Shown here: positions 54,031 to 62,517 of the stretch, piece by piece
How positions within the stretch are numbered: position 1 is the stretch's first letter
Layout of the letters: each line of letters begins with the position of its first letter
Made by a program: the position numbers and the translations under genes
Source of the DNA: Pedococcus badiiscoriae
GTDB lineage: Bacteria > Actinomycetota > Actinomycetes > Actinomycetales > Dermatophilaceae
Length of the DNA: 64,000 bases
Assembly: GCF_013408925.1 (NCBI RefSeq)
Contig: NZ_JACCAB010000001.1
Span: 930,001-994,000 of the forward strand
Reading direction: 5' to 3'
Notes under the pieces: generated by a model
Told to the model about the DNA's origin: nothing
Database searches by the model: none
Seen by the model: only the letters and a program-made list of their open reading frames with translations

Positions 54031-55640
54031 CCTCGTGCGTCCAATCTGCTGTCCAGCTCGGGTTCGAGCGCCGGGTCGGTGCCGGGACCGGTGGGAAATC
54101 TGGCCTCCAGGGCGGCGACCAGCCGGTCCACCACCTCCTGCAGCCCGTCGTCGTCACCCTTGGCCAGGCCTCCGACGGCTACCACGGTACGACCGGGGCC
54201 GGTGCCGGGGGAAACCCGCACGAACACCCGCCGCCGACGGATCACCAGCGAGGCGATCAGGCCCGCCAGCGCGAGCAACGCCGCGCCGAGGGTGACGAAC
54301 TTACCGGGGTCGTGCCTGATCGACAGCCCGGCGAACCGCTGGACCCCGTCGAAGCTGATGCTGCCCCGGCCCCCGGGCAGCTGGTAGGTCTGGCCGGGCT
54401 CGAGCCAGATGCGCAACGGCTCGCCCTTGGCGTTGCGGAGCTGGGTCATCTTCACCGTGTCGAGGAGGTAGACCGACTGGGGGCGTCCACCGGGGAAGAG
54501 CTCACCCTCGTAGACCGTCAGCGCGAGCGCAGGCTTCTTGGCATCGGGGAAGAGGGAGATCGGTCCGAGGTCCTTGTCGACGGTGGCGGTGGGCAGGAAC
54601 AGCCCGGAGAAGCCTAGCTGCTTGGGCTGGGCACCGGTCACCTTGACCACGCCGACGGACTTGTAGTTGTTGTCCTGGGCGAGGAACGGGGTCGCCCCGC
54701 TGTAGACCTTGGTCCCGGCCGCGTCGCGGACCGTGATGACGGGCGCGTAGCCGTTGCCGAGCAGGAAGACCCCGGCGCCGTCCATCTCCAGCGGGTGGTT
54801 GACCTTGATCGTGGACTTCACGGCGGGGGCCGTGGGTGTGGCCTTGGTGGTGACGTGGGCCGTGAAGTCCCGCGGCTGGCCGAACTGCCCGCGACCGGTG
54901 ACGGTCTCCTCGAAGGTGGCGTCGAGCTTGTCGACGGTGAGCTGGAACGGGGACAGGCTGTTCGGGTCGACCCAGGGGCCCGGGCTGAACGTGTCGTAGC
55001 GCGCGAGCGTGTTCGCGAAGGTCTGCCCGACCGGGATGATGACGTCACCCTTCCACCCGAACAGGTGCCCGATGGCGACGCCGACGATCACGAAGATCAG
55101 CGACAGGTGGAAGACCAGGTTGCCGGTCTCCTTGAGGTAGCCCTTCTCGGCACTCACCGACGTCTTGTCGTGCGAGACCGTGCGGAACCGCCTGCCGTGC
55201 AGGGCCTCCCGCGCCGCGTCGACGACCTCGGCCGGTGGGGCCGTCAGCTCGACGGTGGCGTTCGCAGCCAGCCTGGCCGGCTTGGCCGGCGCCCTGGGCG
55301 GGCTCGACCGCATCGCGTTCCAGTGGACCTTGCTGCGGGGCAGCACGCAGCCGACCAGTGAGATGAACAGCAGGAGGTAGATGGCCGCGAACCACGGGGA
55401 CGCGTAGACCTCGAAGAAGCCCAGCCTGTCCAGCCACGGGCCGGTCGTGGGGTGGTCGGCGATGTACGTCGCCGTGCGGGCGGCGTCGATGCTGCGCTGC
55501 GGCCAGATCGACCCGGGGACCGCGCCGACGGCCAGCAGCAGCAGCAGGAACAGCGCGGTGCGCATGCTGGTGAGCTGCCGCCACATCCAGCGCAGCCACC
55601 CGAGCAGGCCCAGCCGGGGCTGGGTGATCGTGTCGGTCAC
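54027..55640 (-). CDS. resB: Cytochrome c biogenesis protein ResB
   Basis: A 537-residue ResB/Ccs1 protein. It has three N-terminal helices (SMRTALFLLLLLAVGAVPGS; SPWFAAIYLLLFISLVGCVL; GNLVFHLSLIFVIVGVAIGH), a large external domain of roughly 250 residues, a fourth helix (LGAALLALAGLIASLVI) and a cytoplasmic tail. It is the haem-delivery partner of CcsB. GTG at 55640 directly abuts the ccdA stop. Confidence 0.93.
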   Translation of the reverse strand: MTDTITQPRLGLLGWLRWMWRQLTSMRTALFLLLLLAVGAVPGSIWPQRSIDAARTATYIADHPTTGPWLDRLGFFEVYASPWFAAIYLLLFISLVGCVLPRSKVHWNAMRSSPPRAPAKPARLAANATVELTAPPAEVVDAAREALHGRRFRTVSHDKTSVSAEKGYLKETGNLVFHLSLIFVIVGVAIGHLFGWKGDVIIPVGQTFANTLARYDTFSPGPWVDPNSLSPFQLTVDKLDATFEETVTGRGQFGQPRDFTAHVTTKATPTAPAVKSTIKVNHPLEMDGAGVFLLGNGYAPVITVRDAAGTKVYSGATPFLAQDNNYKSVGVVKVTGAQPKQLGFSGLFLPTATVDKDLGPISLFPDAKKPALALTVYEGELFPGGRPQSVYLLDTVKMTQLRNAKGEPLRIWLEPGQTYQLPGGRGSISFDGVQRFAGLSIRHDPGKFVTLGAALLALAGLIASLVIRRRRVFVRVSPGTGPGRTVVAVGGLAKGDDDGLQEVVDRLVAALEARFPTGPGTDPALEPELDSRLDARG

Positions 55641-56393
55641 CTAGATCACCGTCCGGAAGCCGCTGATGAGGGTGGTCTGGACGTACCGGGTGAGTGACTC
55701 CCAGAGCCCGCTCACGAGCAGCAGGCCGACGACGAACAGCAGAGCCCCACCACAGAGCTGGATGACGCGCTGCCGCTTGCGCAGGAACGCGGACACCGGC
55801 CCGAACCGCTCGTAGCCCGCGGCGATGAGCAGGAACGGCAGGCCCAGGCCGAGCGAGTAGACCAGCGCCAGCACGATCCCGCGGGTCACGGCCGACTGGT
55901 CGCCCGTGGCGGTGGCCAGGACCTGCACCGCACCCAGGGTCGGCCCCGTGCAGGGCGCCCAGCCGAGTCCGAAGACAGCCCCGAGCAGGGGTGCCCCCGC
56001 GAGCCCCGCCGCGGGTCGTCGGTGCAGCTTGAGCTCACGCTGCGAACCCGCACCGACGAACACCAGGGCCATCAGGATGACGAGCACCCCGCCGACCCGC
56101 ATCAGTACCTCGCGGTGCTCGATGAGGGCAGCTCCGAGCCCGGCGATGACGATGGTGGTGGTGAGGAAGACGACCGTGAAGCCGAGGACGAACAGCAGCG
56201 CGCCCAGCACCATCCGGTGGCGCTTGCGCTCCGCGAGCGACTCGTCGGACAGGCCGGTGACATAGCCCAGGAACCCGGGCACGAGCGGCAGCACGCACGG
56301 CGACGCGAACGACACCAGACCGGCGAGCAGGGCGACCGCCATCGCCACCGGCAGGGCCCCAGAGGTCACCGCGTTCGCCGCGTCAGCCGTCAT
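55641..56393 (-). CDS. ccdA: Cytochrome c biogenesis protein CcdA
   Basis: A 250-residue membrane thiol-disulfide reductant conduit with about six helices. The two redox cysteines are in FASPCVLPLVPGFLGYVTG (helix 1) and GLGWAPCTGPTLGAVQVLA (helix 4), each in the expected proline context. It passes electrons from cytoplasmic thioredoxin to ResA, keeping apocytochrome cysteines reduced. It sits between resA and resB in the operon. Confidence 0.93.
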   Translation of the reverse strand: MTADAANAVTSGALPVAMAVALLAGLVSFASPCVLPLVPGFLGYVTGLSDESLAERKRHRMVLGALLFVLGFTVVFLTTTIVIAGLGAALIEHREVLMRVGGVLVILMALVFVGAGSQRELKLHRRPAAGLAGAPLLGAVFGLGWAPCTGPTLGAVQVLATATGDQSAVTRGIVLALVYSLGLGLPFLLIAAGYERFGPVSAFLRKRQRVIQLCGGALLFVVGLLLVSGLWESLTRYVQTTLISGFRTVI

Positions 56394-56405
56394 CAGCGAG
56401 GCGTT

Positions 56406-57008
56406 CTACTTCTCGGCCAGGACGTCGTCGACCAGCCCGCTGAGGGTGGACGCGGTGACCGGTCCGCTGACCCGGGCGGCGATGCGTCCGGCGCGGTCCA
56501 GCACGATCGTCGTGGGAGGAGAGGTGACCTTGCCCTGCAGGGCGAGGATGGTCGTGCCGGCCGGGTCGTCGAGGGACGGGTAGGGGATCCCCCAGCGCTT
56601 CGCCGTCGACCGTCCCGAGTCGGGGTTGTCGCGGTAGTTGATCCCCATGAAGACGACCGGCTTGGCCGAGGCCCTGATCGCGTCCGCGGCCTTCTTGAGG
56701 TCCGGCGCCTCGGCCTCGCACGGGGGGCACCAGGACGCCCAGAGGTTGAGCACGGCGACCTTGCCGAGCACGTCGCGCGACGACCAGCGCGCGTTGTCCA
56801 GGGTGGTCCCGGTCAGGTCGACAGGCTGCTGGCGGTCGGCCGCGGCAATGGTCTCGACGTTGCCGTCCCCGGAGATGTAGCCCTGCCGGTTGCCCGACTT
56901 CGCCTGCGCCGCGATCGAGTTCGGGTCGCTCCCACAGGCCGACAGGGACAGGACCAGCAGGGGCGCCGCGAGCAGGACGGCCGCCCGCGGCATACGCGGG
57001 TGGGTCAT
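56406..57008 (-). CDS. resA: TlpA/ResA-type thioredoxin lipoprotein
   Basis: A 200-residue membrane-anchored thiol-disulfide oxidoreductase. The lipobox LSLSACGS near residue 25 marks lipid anchoring outside the cytoplasmic membrane. The active site is NLWASWCPPCEAEAPDLKKA (CPPC), followed by VVFMGINYRDN and the cis-Pro region KVTSPPTTIVLDRAGRI. It probably receives electrons from CcdA and reduces apocytochrome c. ATG at 57008 overlaps the phosphatase stop (ATGA). Confidence 0.92.
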   Translation of the reverse strand: MTHPRMPRAAVLLAAPLLVLSLSACGSDPNSIAAQAKSGNRQGYISGDGNVETIAAADRQQPVDLTGTTLDNARWSSRDVLGKVAVLNLWASWCPPCEAEAPDLKKAADAIRASAKPVVFMGINYRDNPDSGRSTAKRWGIPYPSLDDPAGTTILALQGKVTSPPTTIVLDRAGRIAARVSGPVTASTLSGLVDDVLAEK

Positions 57009-57655
57009 CCGGTGCCGCCGTGGGACTGGGCCAGCAACGACACGGCCGGTTCGGAGTAGGTGACCGACTCGAGGTCGTCGCCCAGGTAGGTCAGCGTCGT
57101 GAGCGAGGCGAGCCGGCACTCGCGCTTGCGCGGGTCGTGCCACAGGTGCTTGCCCATCAGCAGGTTGCGGGCGGTCCAGATCGGCAGCTGGTGGGACACG
57201 ATCACGGCCTCGTGGCCACGGGCGGCGGCCCGGGTGTCGTCGATCGCGGCGGTCATGCGCGCGGCGATCTGGTCGTAGGGCTCACCCCACGACGGACGGA
57301 GCGGGTTGACCAGCTTGGACCAGTGCGCCGGCCTGACGAAGTCCACCGGGCGCATCTGGCCGACTCGCTGGCCCTCGAAGGAGTTCGCCGCCTCGATCAC
57401 CCTGTCGTCCGTGGTGATGGGTATGCCGTGCGCCTCGGCGACGGGCGTGGCCGTCTCCTGGGCCCGCAGGAGTGAGGACGCGACGACCCGGGTGACGTCG
57501 TGGTCGGCGAGGTGGTCGGCGACGGCGCGCGCCATCTCGTGCCCGAGGTCGGACAGGTGGAAGCCGTCGAGCTGCCCGTAGAGGATGCCGTCGGGGTTGT
57601 GCACCTCCCCGTGGCGCAGGAGGTGCACCACGGTGCGGTCGGTGGGGCTGGTCAC
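57005..57655 (-). CDS. Histidine phosphatase (phosphoglycerate mutase-like) protein
   Basis: A 216-residue branch-1 histidine phosphatase. The catalytic motif is [13 protein letters not shown] (His near residue 15), with [19 protein letters not shown] and the second His in [11 protein letters not shown]. In Mycobacterium the gene at this place (Rv0525), between hemL and the thioredoxin gene, is of the same family. Substrate unknown. GTG at 57655 overlaps hemL (GTGA). Confidence 0.9.
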   Translation of the reverse strand: MTSPTDRTVVHLLRHGEVHNPDGILYGQLDGFHLSDLGHEMARAVADHLADHDVTRVVASSLLRAQETATPVAEAHGIPITTDDRVIEAANSFEGQRVGQMRPVDFVRPAHWSKLVNPLRPSWGEPYDQIAARMTAAIDDTRAAARGHEAVIVSHQLPIWTARNLLMGKHLWHDPRKRECRLASLTTLTYLGDDLESVTYSEPAVSLLAQSHGGTG

Positions 57656-58995
57656 GAGTCGATTGTCGCAAACGCCGCTGCGGCTGCCGACGCCGCTGCC
57701 GGAATCGCCGCGAGCACCCGGTCGACGGCAGCCTCGTCGTGCGCTCCGCTGACGAACCAGGACTCGAACGCACTCGGCGGCAGGTAGACCCCCTGGCTCA
57801 GCATCGAGTGGAAGAACGCGGCGAACGCCGGGACGTGCTGGGCCCGGGCCTCGTCGTAGTCGCGCACGGCGCCGTCCCTGAAGAAGACGCTGAACATGCT
57901 GCCGGCCCGCTGGATGACGTGGGGGACGCCTGCCGCGCCCAGGTGCTCGTGGAGCCCGGCGGTGAGCGCGTCGGCGACCTCCCCGAGCCGGGAGTACAGA
58001 GCCGGGGTGCACTGCTGGAGGGTGGCAAGCCCGGCGGCGGTCGCGACCGGGTTACCGGACAGCGTGCCCGCCTGGTAGACCGGGCCGACGGGTGCCAGCA
58101 GCGCCATCACGTCAGCCCGGCCGCCGAACGCGGCCGCAGGGAAACCGCCACCCATGACCTTGCCGAACGTGAACAGGTCGGGTGCGCCCGCGGCATACCC
58201 CTGCTCCCCTGCCTCGAGACCGAACCAGCCGGCCGGGCTGCAGCGGAAGCCGGTCATGACCTCGTCGGAGATGAGCAGCGCACCATGGGCGGCGGTGATG
58301 CGGCGCAGCCCCTCGGTGAAGCCCGGCGCCGGCGGGACGACGCCCATGTTGCCCGGGGACGCCTCGGTGATCAGGGCCGCGATCTCCTCACCGCGCTGGG
58401 CGAAGGCCGCCTCCACGGCGTCGAGGTCGTTGAACGGCAGCACGATCGTCTCGGCGGCCATCTCCTTGGGCACCCCCGCCGAGTCGGGCAGCGCGAAGGT
58501 CGCCACCCCTGACCCGGCCTGCGCCAGGAGGGAGTCGACGTGGCCGTGGTAGCAGCCGGCGAACTTCACGACGAGGGAGCGGCCGGTGTAGCCACGCGCG
58601 AGCCGGATGGCGCTCATCGTCGCCTCGGTGCCGCTGGACACCAGGCGCACCTGCTCGACGGGAGCGACCCGGCGCACGATCTCCTCACCCAAGGAGACCT
58701 CGTTCTCCGAGGGGGTGCCGAACGAGAAACCCCGCGCCGCGGCGTCGCTGACGGCCCGCTGGACTGCCGGGTGCCCGTGGCCGAGGATCATCGGCCCCCA
58801 CGAGCAGACCAGGTCGACGTACTCGCGACCGTCGGCGTCGGTGAGGTACGGGCCGTTGCCGGACACCATGAACCGCGGCGTGCCACCGACGGCGCGAAAG
58901 GCGCGAACCGGCGAGTTCACCCCACCGGGCGTGACCGCCAGGGCTCGCTCGAGGAGCGCCTGCGAGGCGGGTGCGTCGAAGGGGTATGCCGTCAT
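57652..58995 (-). CDS. hemL: Glutamate-1-semialdehyde 2,1-aminomutase
   Basis: A 447-residue PLP enzyme that converts glutamate-1-semialdehyde to 5-aminolevulinate in C5 haem synthesis. [17 protein letters not shown] is diagnostic at the N-terminus. PLP contacts are in [17 protein letters not shown] and [10 protein letters not shown], and the Schiff-base lysine is in [23 protein letters not shown] at 58995 is the first gene of the coupled run hemL-phosphatase-resA-ccdA-resB-ccsB, which joins haem synthesis to cytochrome c maturation. Confidence 0.95.
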   Translation of the reverse strand: MTAYPFDAPASQALLERALAVTPGGVNSPVRAFRAVGGTPRFMVSGNGPYLTDADGREYVDLVCSWGPMILGHGHPAVQRAVSDAAARGFSFGTPSENEVSLGEEIVRRVAPVEQVRLVSSGTEATMSAIRLARGYTGRSLVVKFAGCYHGHVDSLLAQAGSGVATFALPDSAGVPKEMAAETIVLPFNDLDAVEAAFAQRGEEIAALITEASPGNMGVVPPAPGFTEGLRRITAAHGALLISDEVMTGFRCSPAGWFGLEAGEQGYAAGAPDLFTFGKVMGGGFPAAAFGGRADVMALLAPVGPVYQAGTLSGNPVATAAGLATLQQCTPALYSRLGEVADALTAGLHEHLGAAGVPHVIQRAGSMFSVFFRDGAVRDYDEARAQHVPAFAAFFHSMLSQGVYLPPSAFESWFVSGAHDEAAVDRVLAAIPAAASAAAAAFATIDS

Positions 58996-59050
58996 GGGAC
59001 CAGTCTCCCAGCCGTACCTGAGTGCCTGCTCCCCTGGGGTCCGGGGCGGC

Positions 59051-59641
59051 CTACGCCTGCGTCTGCGGCTGTGTCTGTCCCTGGGTCTGTGCCTGCGGGA
59101 TCCGTGTCTGGTTCGGGCCGTGTGCCTCGAGGGCGACGGCTTCGCGGGCCACCGCGGGATGCTCACCCTCGTCGCCGCCAGGCGCCAGCACGGTCCGGAT
59201 CACGTCCATCGCCTCGCCGAGGGCCTTGAACAGCGGCGCCGGCACCGGGTCGATGACCGCGCGCCGGACGCTGGCCACGTGCACCCGCGCCATGTCCTGG
59301 ACGGCTTGCCACCCCGCGTCCGTGAGGACCAGCTCCACACCCCGCCTGTCGTCGAGGCAGGACTCGCGCACCACCCAGCCACGCTTCTCGAGCCGGGAGG
59401 CCGTGTGGGTCAGGCGACTGCGGGACTGCACGACCAGGTCGGCCAGGCTCGACATGCGCAGGCGTCGCGCGGGGCTCTCGGACAGCATCGAGATGATCTC
59501 GTACTCGGTCAGCTGGACACCGTGGGACTGGAGGTCACGGTCGAGGGCCTCCTCGATCAGGCGACTCCCCCGCAGGTAGGCGCGCCAGGCCCGCTGTTCG
59601 TCCTCGCTGAGCCACTGCGGCTCACCCGATGGGGTGCTCAT
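59051..59641 (-). CDS. MarR family transcriptional regulator
   Basis: A 196-residue winged-helix regulator. The DNA-binding segment runs [48 protein letters not shown] (recognition helix) and the wing [14 protein letters not shown]. The C-terminus ends in a Gln/Thr repeat tail ([11 protein letters not shown]). It is divergent from yceI, and a palindrome overlapping the yceI promoter is its probable operator. ATG at 59641 follows CATACT by eight bases, consistent with a very short leader. Confidence 0.88.
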   Translation of the reverse strand: MSTPSGEPQWLSEDEQRAWRAYLRGSRLIEEALDRDLQSHGVQLTEYEIISMLSESPARRLRMSSLADLVVQSRSRLTHTASRLEKRGWVVRESCLDDRRGVELVLTDAGWQAVQDMARVHVASVRRAVIDPVPAPLFKALGEAMDVIRTVLAPGGDEGEHPAVAREAVALEAHGPNQTRIPQAQTQGQTQPQTQA

Positions 59642-59665
59642 GAGCAGGAAGTATGACAGGTGGAC

Positions 59666-59689
59666 GGTTAGTTGAAATATAAATGAACC
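59666..59689. promoter_or_regulatory. Candidate MarR operator
   Basis: A 24-bp imperfect palindrome with GGTT and AACC ends and an AT-rich centre; eight of twelve base pairs are symmetrical. It covers the -35 element of yceI and lies just upstream of the marR start region. Confidence 0.5.
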
Positions 59690-59699
59690 GTGCTACGTT
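59672..59699 (+). promoter_or_regulatory. yceI promoter
   Basis: TTGAAA (59672-59677), 16 bases, TACGTT (59694-59699). The transcript would have a leader of about 50 bases with an AGGAG ribosome-binding site before ATG 59758. Confidence 0.5.
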
Positions 59700-59757
59700 C
59701 GAAGAGATGAAGCGACCAGGACCGTCCCGGCCGCAGACCCAGCAACAGGAGACTTTC

Positions 59758-60291
59758 ATGGCAAGCATCAACGACCTCCCCGCCGGCACCTGGACCGTCG
59801 ACGCCTCGCACAGCGAGATCGGCTTCGTGGCCCGTCACCTCATGGTCACCAAGGTCCGCGGCCAGTTCAAGGAGTTCGAGGGCACCGTCAAGGTCGGCGA
59901 CGACATCACCGACTCGCAGGTCACCGCCGTGGCGCAGATCGCCTCTGTCGACACCGGCTCCGCGGACCGCGACGCCCACCTCAAGTCCGGCGACTTCTTC
60001 GACGCCGAGACCAACCCCACCATGAGCTTCACCTCGACCCAGGTCACGCCTGACTCGCTCACCGGCGACCTGACGATCAAGGGTGTGACCAAGCCGGTCA
60101 CGTTCGACCTGGAGTTCACCGGTCTGGCCACCGACCCGTGGGGCAACGAGAAGGCCGGCTTCGAGGCCACCGCCGACATCAACCGCAAGGACTGGGACCT
60201 CGGCTGGAACGTCGCCCTCGAGGGTGGCGGCGTGCTCGTCTCCGAGAAGGTCAAGCTCAACCTGGACATCCAGCTCACCAAGGCTGCCTGA
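59758..60291 (+). CDS. YceI family lipid-binding protein
   Basis: A 177-residue lipocalin-like YceI protein. It begins LPAGTWTVDASHSEIGFVAR and continues with HLMVTKVRGQFKEFEGTVKV and KSGDFFDAETNPTMSF, all typical. No signal peptide is present, so unlike E. coli YceI it is probably cytoplasmic. YceI proteins bind polyprenyl lipids; polyisoprenoid quinone precursors would suit this region, though that is inference. ATG at 59758 is supported by AGGAG six to seven bases upstream. It pairs with the divergent MarR regulator. Confidence 0.9.
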   Translation: MASINDLPAGTWTVDASHSEIGFVARHLMVTKVRGQFKEFEGTVKVGDDITDSQVTAVAQIASVDTGSADRDAHLKSGDFFDAETNPTMSFTSTQVTPDSLTGDLTIKGVTKPVTFDLEFTGLATDPWGNEKAGFEATADINRKDWDLGWNVALEGGGVLVSEKVKLNLDIQLTKAA

Positions 60292-60315
60292 CCACCCCAG
60301 CACCCAGCAGCTTCC

Positions 60316-60385
60316 GCAATACGGCGGTTGCGTCCGCTTCCGCCCAGCAACAGCTGGGCGGAACGGGGCGCAACCGCCGTTTTGC
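60316..60385. repeat. 70-bp palindrome, copy 1
   Basis: Arms of 33 bases (60316-60348 and 60353-60385) pair at 29 of 33 positions around a 4-base loop (AACA). The ends read GCAATACGGC and GCCGTTTTGC. The left arm differs from that of copy 2 at only 3 of 33 positions. It begins 24 bases after the yceI stop and ends 97 bases before the preferred AbiEi start. Confidence 0.9.
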
Positions 60386-60482
60386 GTGGGGTATGTCCAC
60401 AGGTCCGGTCCCCGGCGCGGTCCGTCCCCAGGCCCTCGTGCCGGCCAGCTCGTCGTTCCCTTGCGCAGTCCAGGGTGCCAAG

Positions 60483-61427
60483 GTGCAGACCTCCGTCGTC
60501 CCGGCCATCCCTGACTCGAGGGTGCGCGCCCTCCTCAGCGCCCAGTCCGGAGTCGTCGCGAGCGCGCAGCTCGCCTCCCTCGGCATCTCCGGCAGCGACC
60601 TGCGGCGCTGGCTTCGCGAGGGCGCGCTGGTCCGCCTTCGTCGTGGGGCGTTCGTCGAGGGAGGGGTGTGGCACCACTCGAGACAGGATGAGCGGTACCG
60701 GCTCACCGTCATGTCGGTGATGCGCTCGAGGAGCACGGAAGACACCGCCAGTCATCACTCCGCACTCGCCCTCCACGGACTCCCGCTCTGGCACGTCGAC
60801 CGAGCGTTGGTTGTCCTGGCCGCAGACGTCGCGGAGACGACCACGTGGAACGGGCTTCGTCTCATGCGGTTGCGGGCACTGGTGGCGCCGACCCGCTTCC
60901 TGGGGCTGCCCCTTCTCGACGTTGCGGACGCAGTCGTCACCACCGCCTCGGTGTCCTATGAAGGCGGCCTCGTCGCCGCGGACGCAGCAACGCACAGCGA
61001 GGCGTGCACCACGGAGGACCTTCATGAAGCAGCCGAGCGACTGCTGGGCGGCCTCAGGGGCCGACGACGGGTGCGTTCGATGCTTGCCGATGTCGATCCT
61101 TTGTGCGAGTCGCCCGGAGAGAGTCGCACTCGAATCATCCTCCGCGCACTCGATGTGCCGGTGCGGTCCCAGGCCGAGATCCGGGACCGACTCGGCGACG
61201 TCGTGGCACGCGTCGACTTCCTCGTCGGCGAGCGGTGCGTGATCGAGTTCGACGGCGCCGTCAAGTACGGCGGTGCTGAGGGGCGGGAAGCGCTGGTGCG
61301 CGAGAAGCTGCGCGAGGACCGGCTTCGCGAGCTTGGCTACATCGTCATCCGCCTGACATGGGACGACCTGACCCGCCCACAGGTGCTCCTCGCTCGAATC
61401 CGCGTCGCCCTCAGCATGCGCGACTGA
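60483..61427 (+). CDS. AbiEi-type winged helix and DUF559 (Vsr-like) nuclease domain protein
   Basis: A 314-residue protein. Residues 13-60 match the N-terminal winged helix of type IV antitoxin AbiEi (RVRALLSAQSGVVASAQL, GSDLRRWLREGALVRLRRGA). The C-terminus is a DUF559, PD-(D/E)XK/Vsr-like nuclease: Glu213 in ESRTRIIL, Asp245 in ARVDFLV, Glu255 and Asp257 in VIEFDG and Lys261 in KYGG. Possible catalytic residues are therefore intact. GTG at 60483 follows CAGGGT plus six bases; ATG at 60393 is a possible longer start. No AbiEii-type toxin is adjacent. The gene is bracketed by two 70-bp palindromes. Confidence 0.8.
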   Translation: MQTSVVPAIPDSRVRALLSAQSGVVASAQLASLGISGSDLRRWLREGALVRLRRGAFVEGGVWHHSRQDERYRLTVMSVMRSRSTEDTASHHSALALHGLPLWHVDRALVVLAADVAETTTWNGLRLMRLRALVAPTRFLGLPLLDVADAVVTTASVSYEGGLVAADAATHSEACTTEDLHEAAERLLGGLRGRRRVRSMLADVDPLCESPGESRTRIILRALDVPVRSQAEIRDRLGDVVARVDFLVGERCVIEFDGAVKYGGAEGREALVREKLREDRLRELGYIVIRLTWDDLTRPQVLLARIRVALSMRD

Positions 61428-61431
61428 CCCC

Positions 61432-61501
61432 GCAAAACGGCAGTTGCGTCCACTTCCGCCCAGCAATAGTTGGGCGGAAGCGGACGCAACTGCCGTTTTG
61501 C
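61432..61501. repeat. 70-bp palindrome, copy 2
   Basis: Arms of 33 bases (61432-61464 and 61469-61501) pair at 31 of 33 positions around AATA. The ends read GCAAAACGGC and GCCGTTTTGC, so each strand would give a hairpin followed by a short T run. It starts four bases after the AbiEi/DUF559 stop and ends 11 bases before the hemB stop, in a convergent gap. Confidence 0.92.
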
Positions 61502-61512
61502 CGGGCGACGGG

Positions 61513-62508
61513 TCAGGGGCGCAGCAGCCGGGCGGCGTCGACCGCGTAGTAGGTCAGGATGACCTGGGCCCCGGCGCGGCGGATGTTGAGCAGGGACTCC
61601 ATCATCGCCCGGTCGCGGTCGATCCAGCCGTTGGCCGCGGCGGCCTCCACCATCGAGTACTCGCCCGAGATCTGGTAGGCCGCCACCGGCACGGTCGACA
61701 TGGCCGCGGCAGCCGCCACGATGTCGAGGTGGGGCGTCGCCGGCTTGACCATGACCATGTCGGCGCCCTCGGCGATGTCGAGCTCGAGCTCGCGCAGCGC
61801 CTCGGTCGCGTTGGCCGGGTCCTGCTGATAGGTCGCGCGGTCTCCGACGAGGGAGGACTGGACCGCCTCGCGGAACGGGCCGTAGAGACCAGAGGTGTAC
61901 TTCGCGGCATACGCGAGGATGACGGTGTCGGTGAAGCCCTCGGCGTCCAGCGCGTCGCGGACGTAGGCGACCTGGCCGTCCATCATCCCGGACAGCCCCA
62001 GCACGTGGGCGCCGGCGCGGGCCTGCGCGAGGCCCATCGCGGCATACCGCTCGAGGGTGGCGTCGTTGTGCACCCGGCCCGAGGCGTCCAGGACGCCGCA
62101 GTGGCCGTGGTCGGTGAACTCGTCGAGGCACAGGTCGGCCATCACGACGAGTCGGTCACCCACTGCGTCGACGACGGCGCGCAGGGCCACGTTGAGGATG
62201 CCGTCGGGGTCGTCGGCGCCGGAGCCCACCGCGTCCTTGACCGACGGCACGCCGAACAGCATGAGACCGCCCACCCCGGCGTCCGCGGCTTCGCGGGCGG
62301 CGTCGACGAGCGACTCCAGCGTGTGCTGGACGACGCGCGGCATCGTCGAGATGGGCTGGGGGGACTCGATCCCCTCGCGGACGAAGATCGGCAGCACGAG
62401 CTCAGCAGGATCGAGGCGGGTCTCGGCCACCAGACGCCTCATGGCCGCCGACTGACGCAGCCGACGGGGCCGGATCACCGGCCCCGTCGGGTGGGTGTGG
62501 TCAGCCAT
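61513..62508 (-). CDS. hemB: Delta-aminolevulinic acid dehydratase (porphobilinogen synthase)
   Basis: A 331-residue enzyme joining two 5-aminolevulinate molecules to porphobilinogen. The metal site cysteines are in [19 protein letters not shown]. The Schiff-base lysines are in [16 protein letters not shown] and [14 protein letters not shown]. The N-terminal [20 protein letters not shown] is typical. ATG at 62508 is nine bases after the hemD stop, so hemD and hemB form one operon. Confidence 0.96.
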   Translation of the reverse strand: MADHTHPTGPVIRPRRLRQSAAMRRLVAETRLDPAELVLPIFVREGIESPQPISTMPRVVQHTLESLVDAAREAADAGVGGLMLFGVPSVKDAVGSGADDPDGILNVALRAVVDAVGDRLVVMADLCLDEFTDHGHCGVLDASGRVHNDATLERYAAMGLAQARAGAHVLGLSGMMDGQVAYVRDALDAEGFTDTVILAYAAKYTSGLYGPFREAVQSSLVGDRATYQQDPANATEALRELELDIAEGADMVMVKPATPHLDIVAAAAAMSTVPVAAYQISGEYSMVEAAAANGWIDRDRAMMESLLNIRRAGAQVILTYYAVDAARLLRP

Positions 62509-62517
62509 CCGCGACGG

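Noticed and set aside
60483-61427. Complete AbiE toxin-antitoxin pair
   Set aside because: Only the AbiEi-like winged-helix protein is present; the next gene is hemB and no nucleotidyltransferase toxin lies nearby. The C-terminal nuclease domain is also not part of AbiEi.
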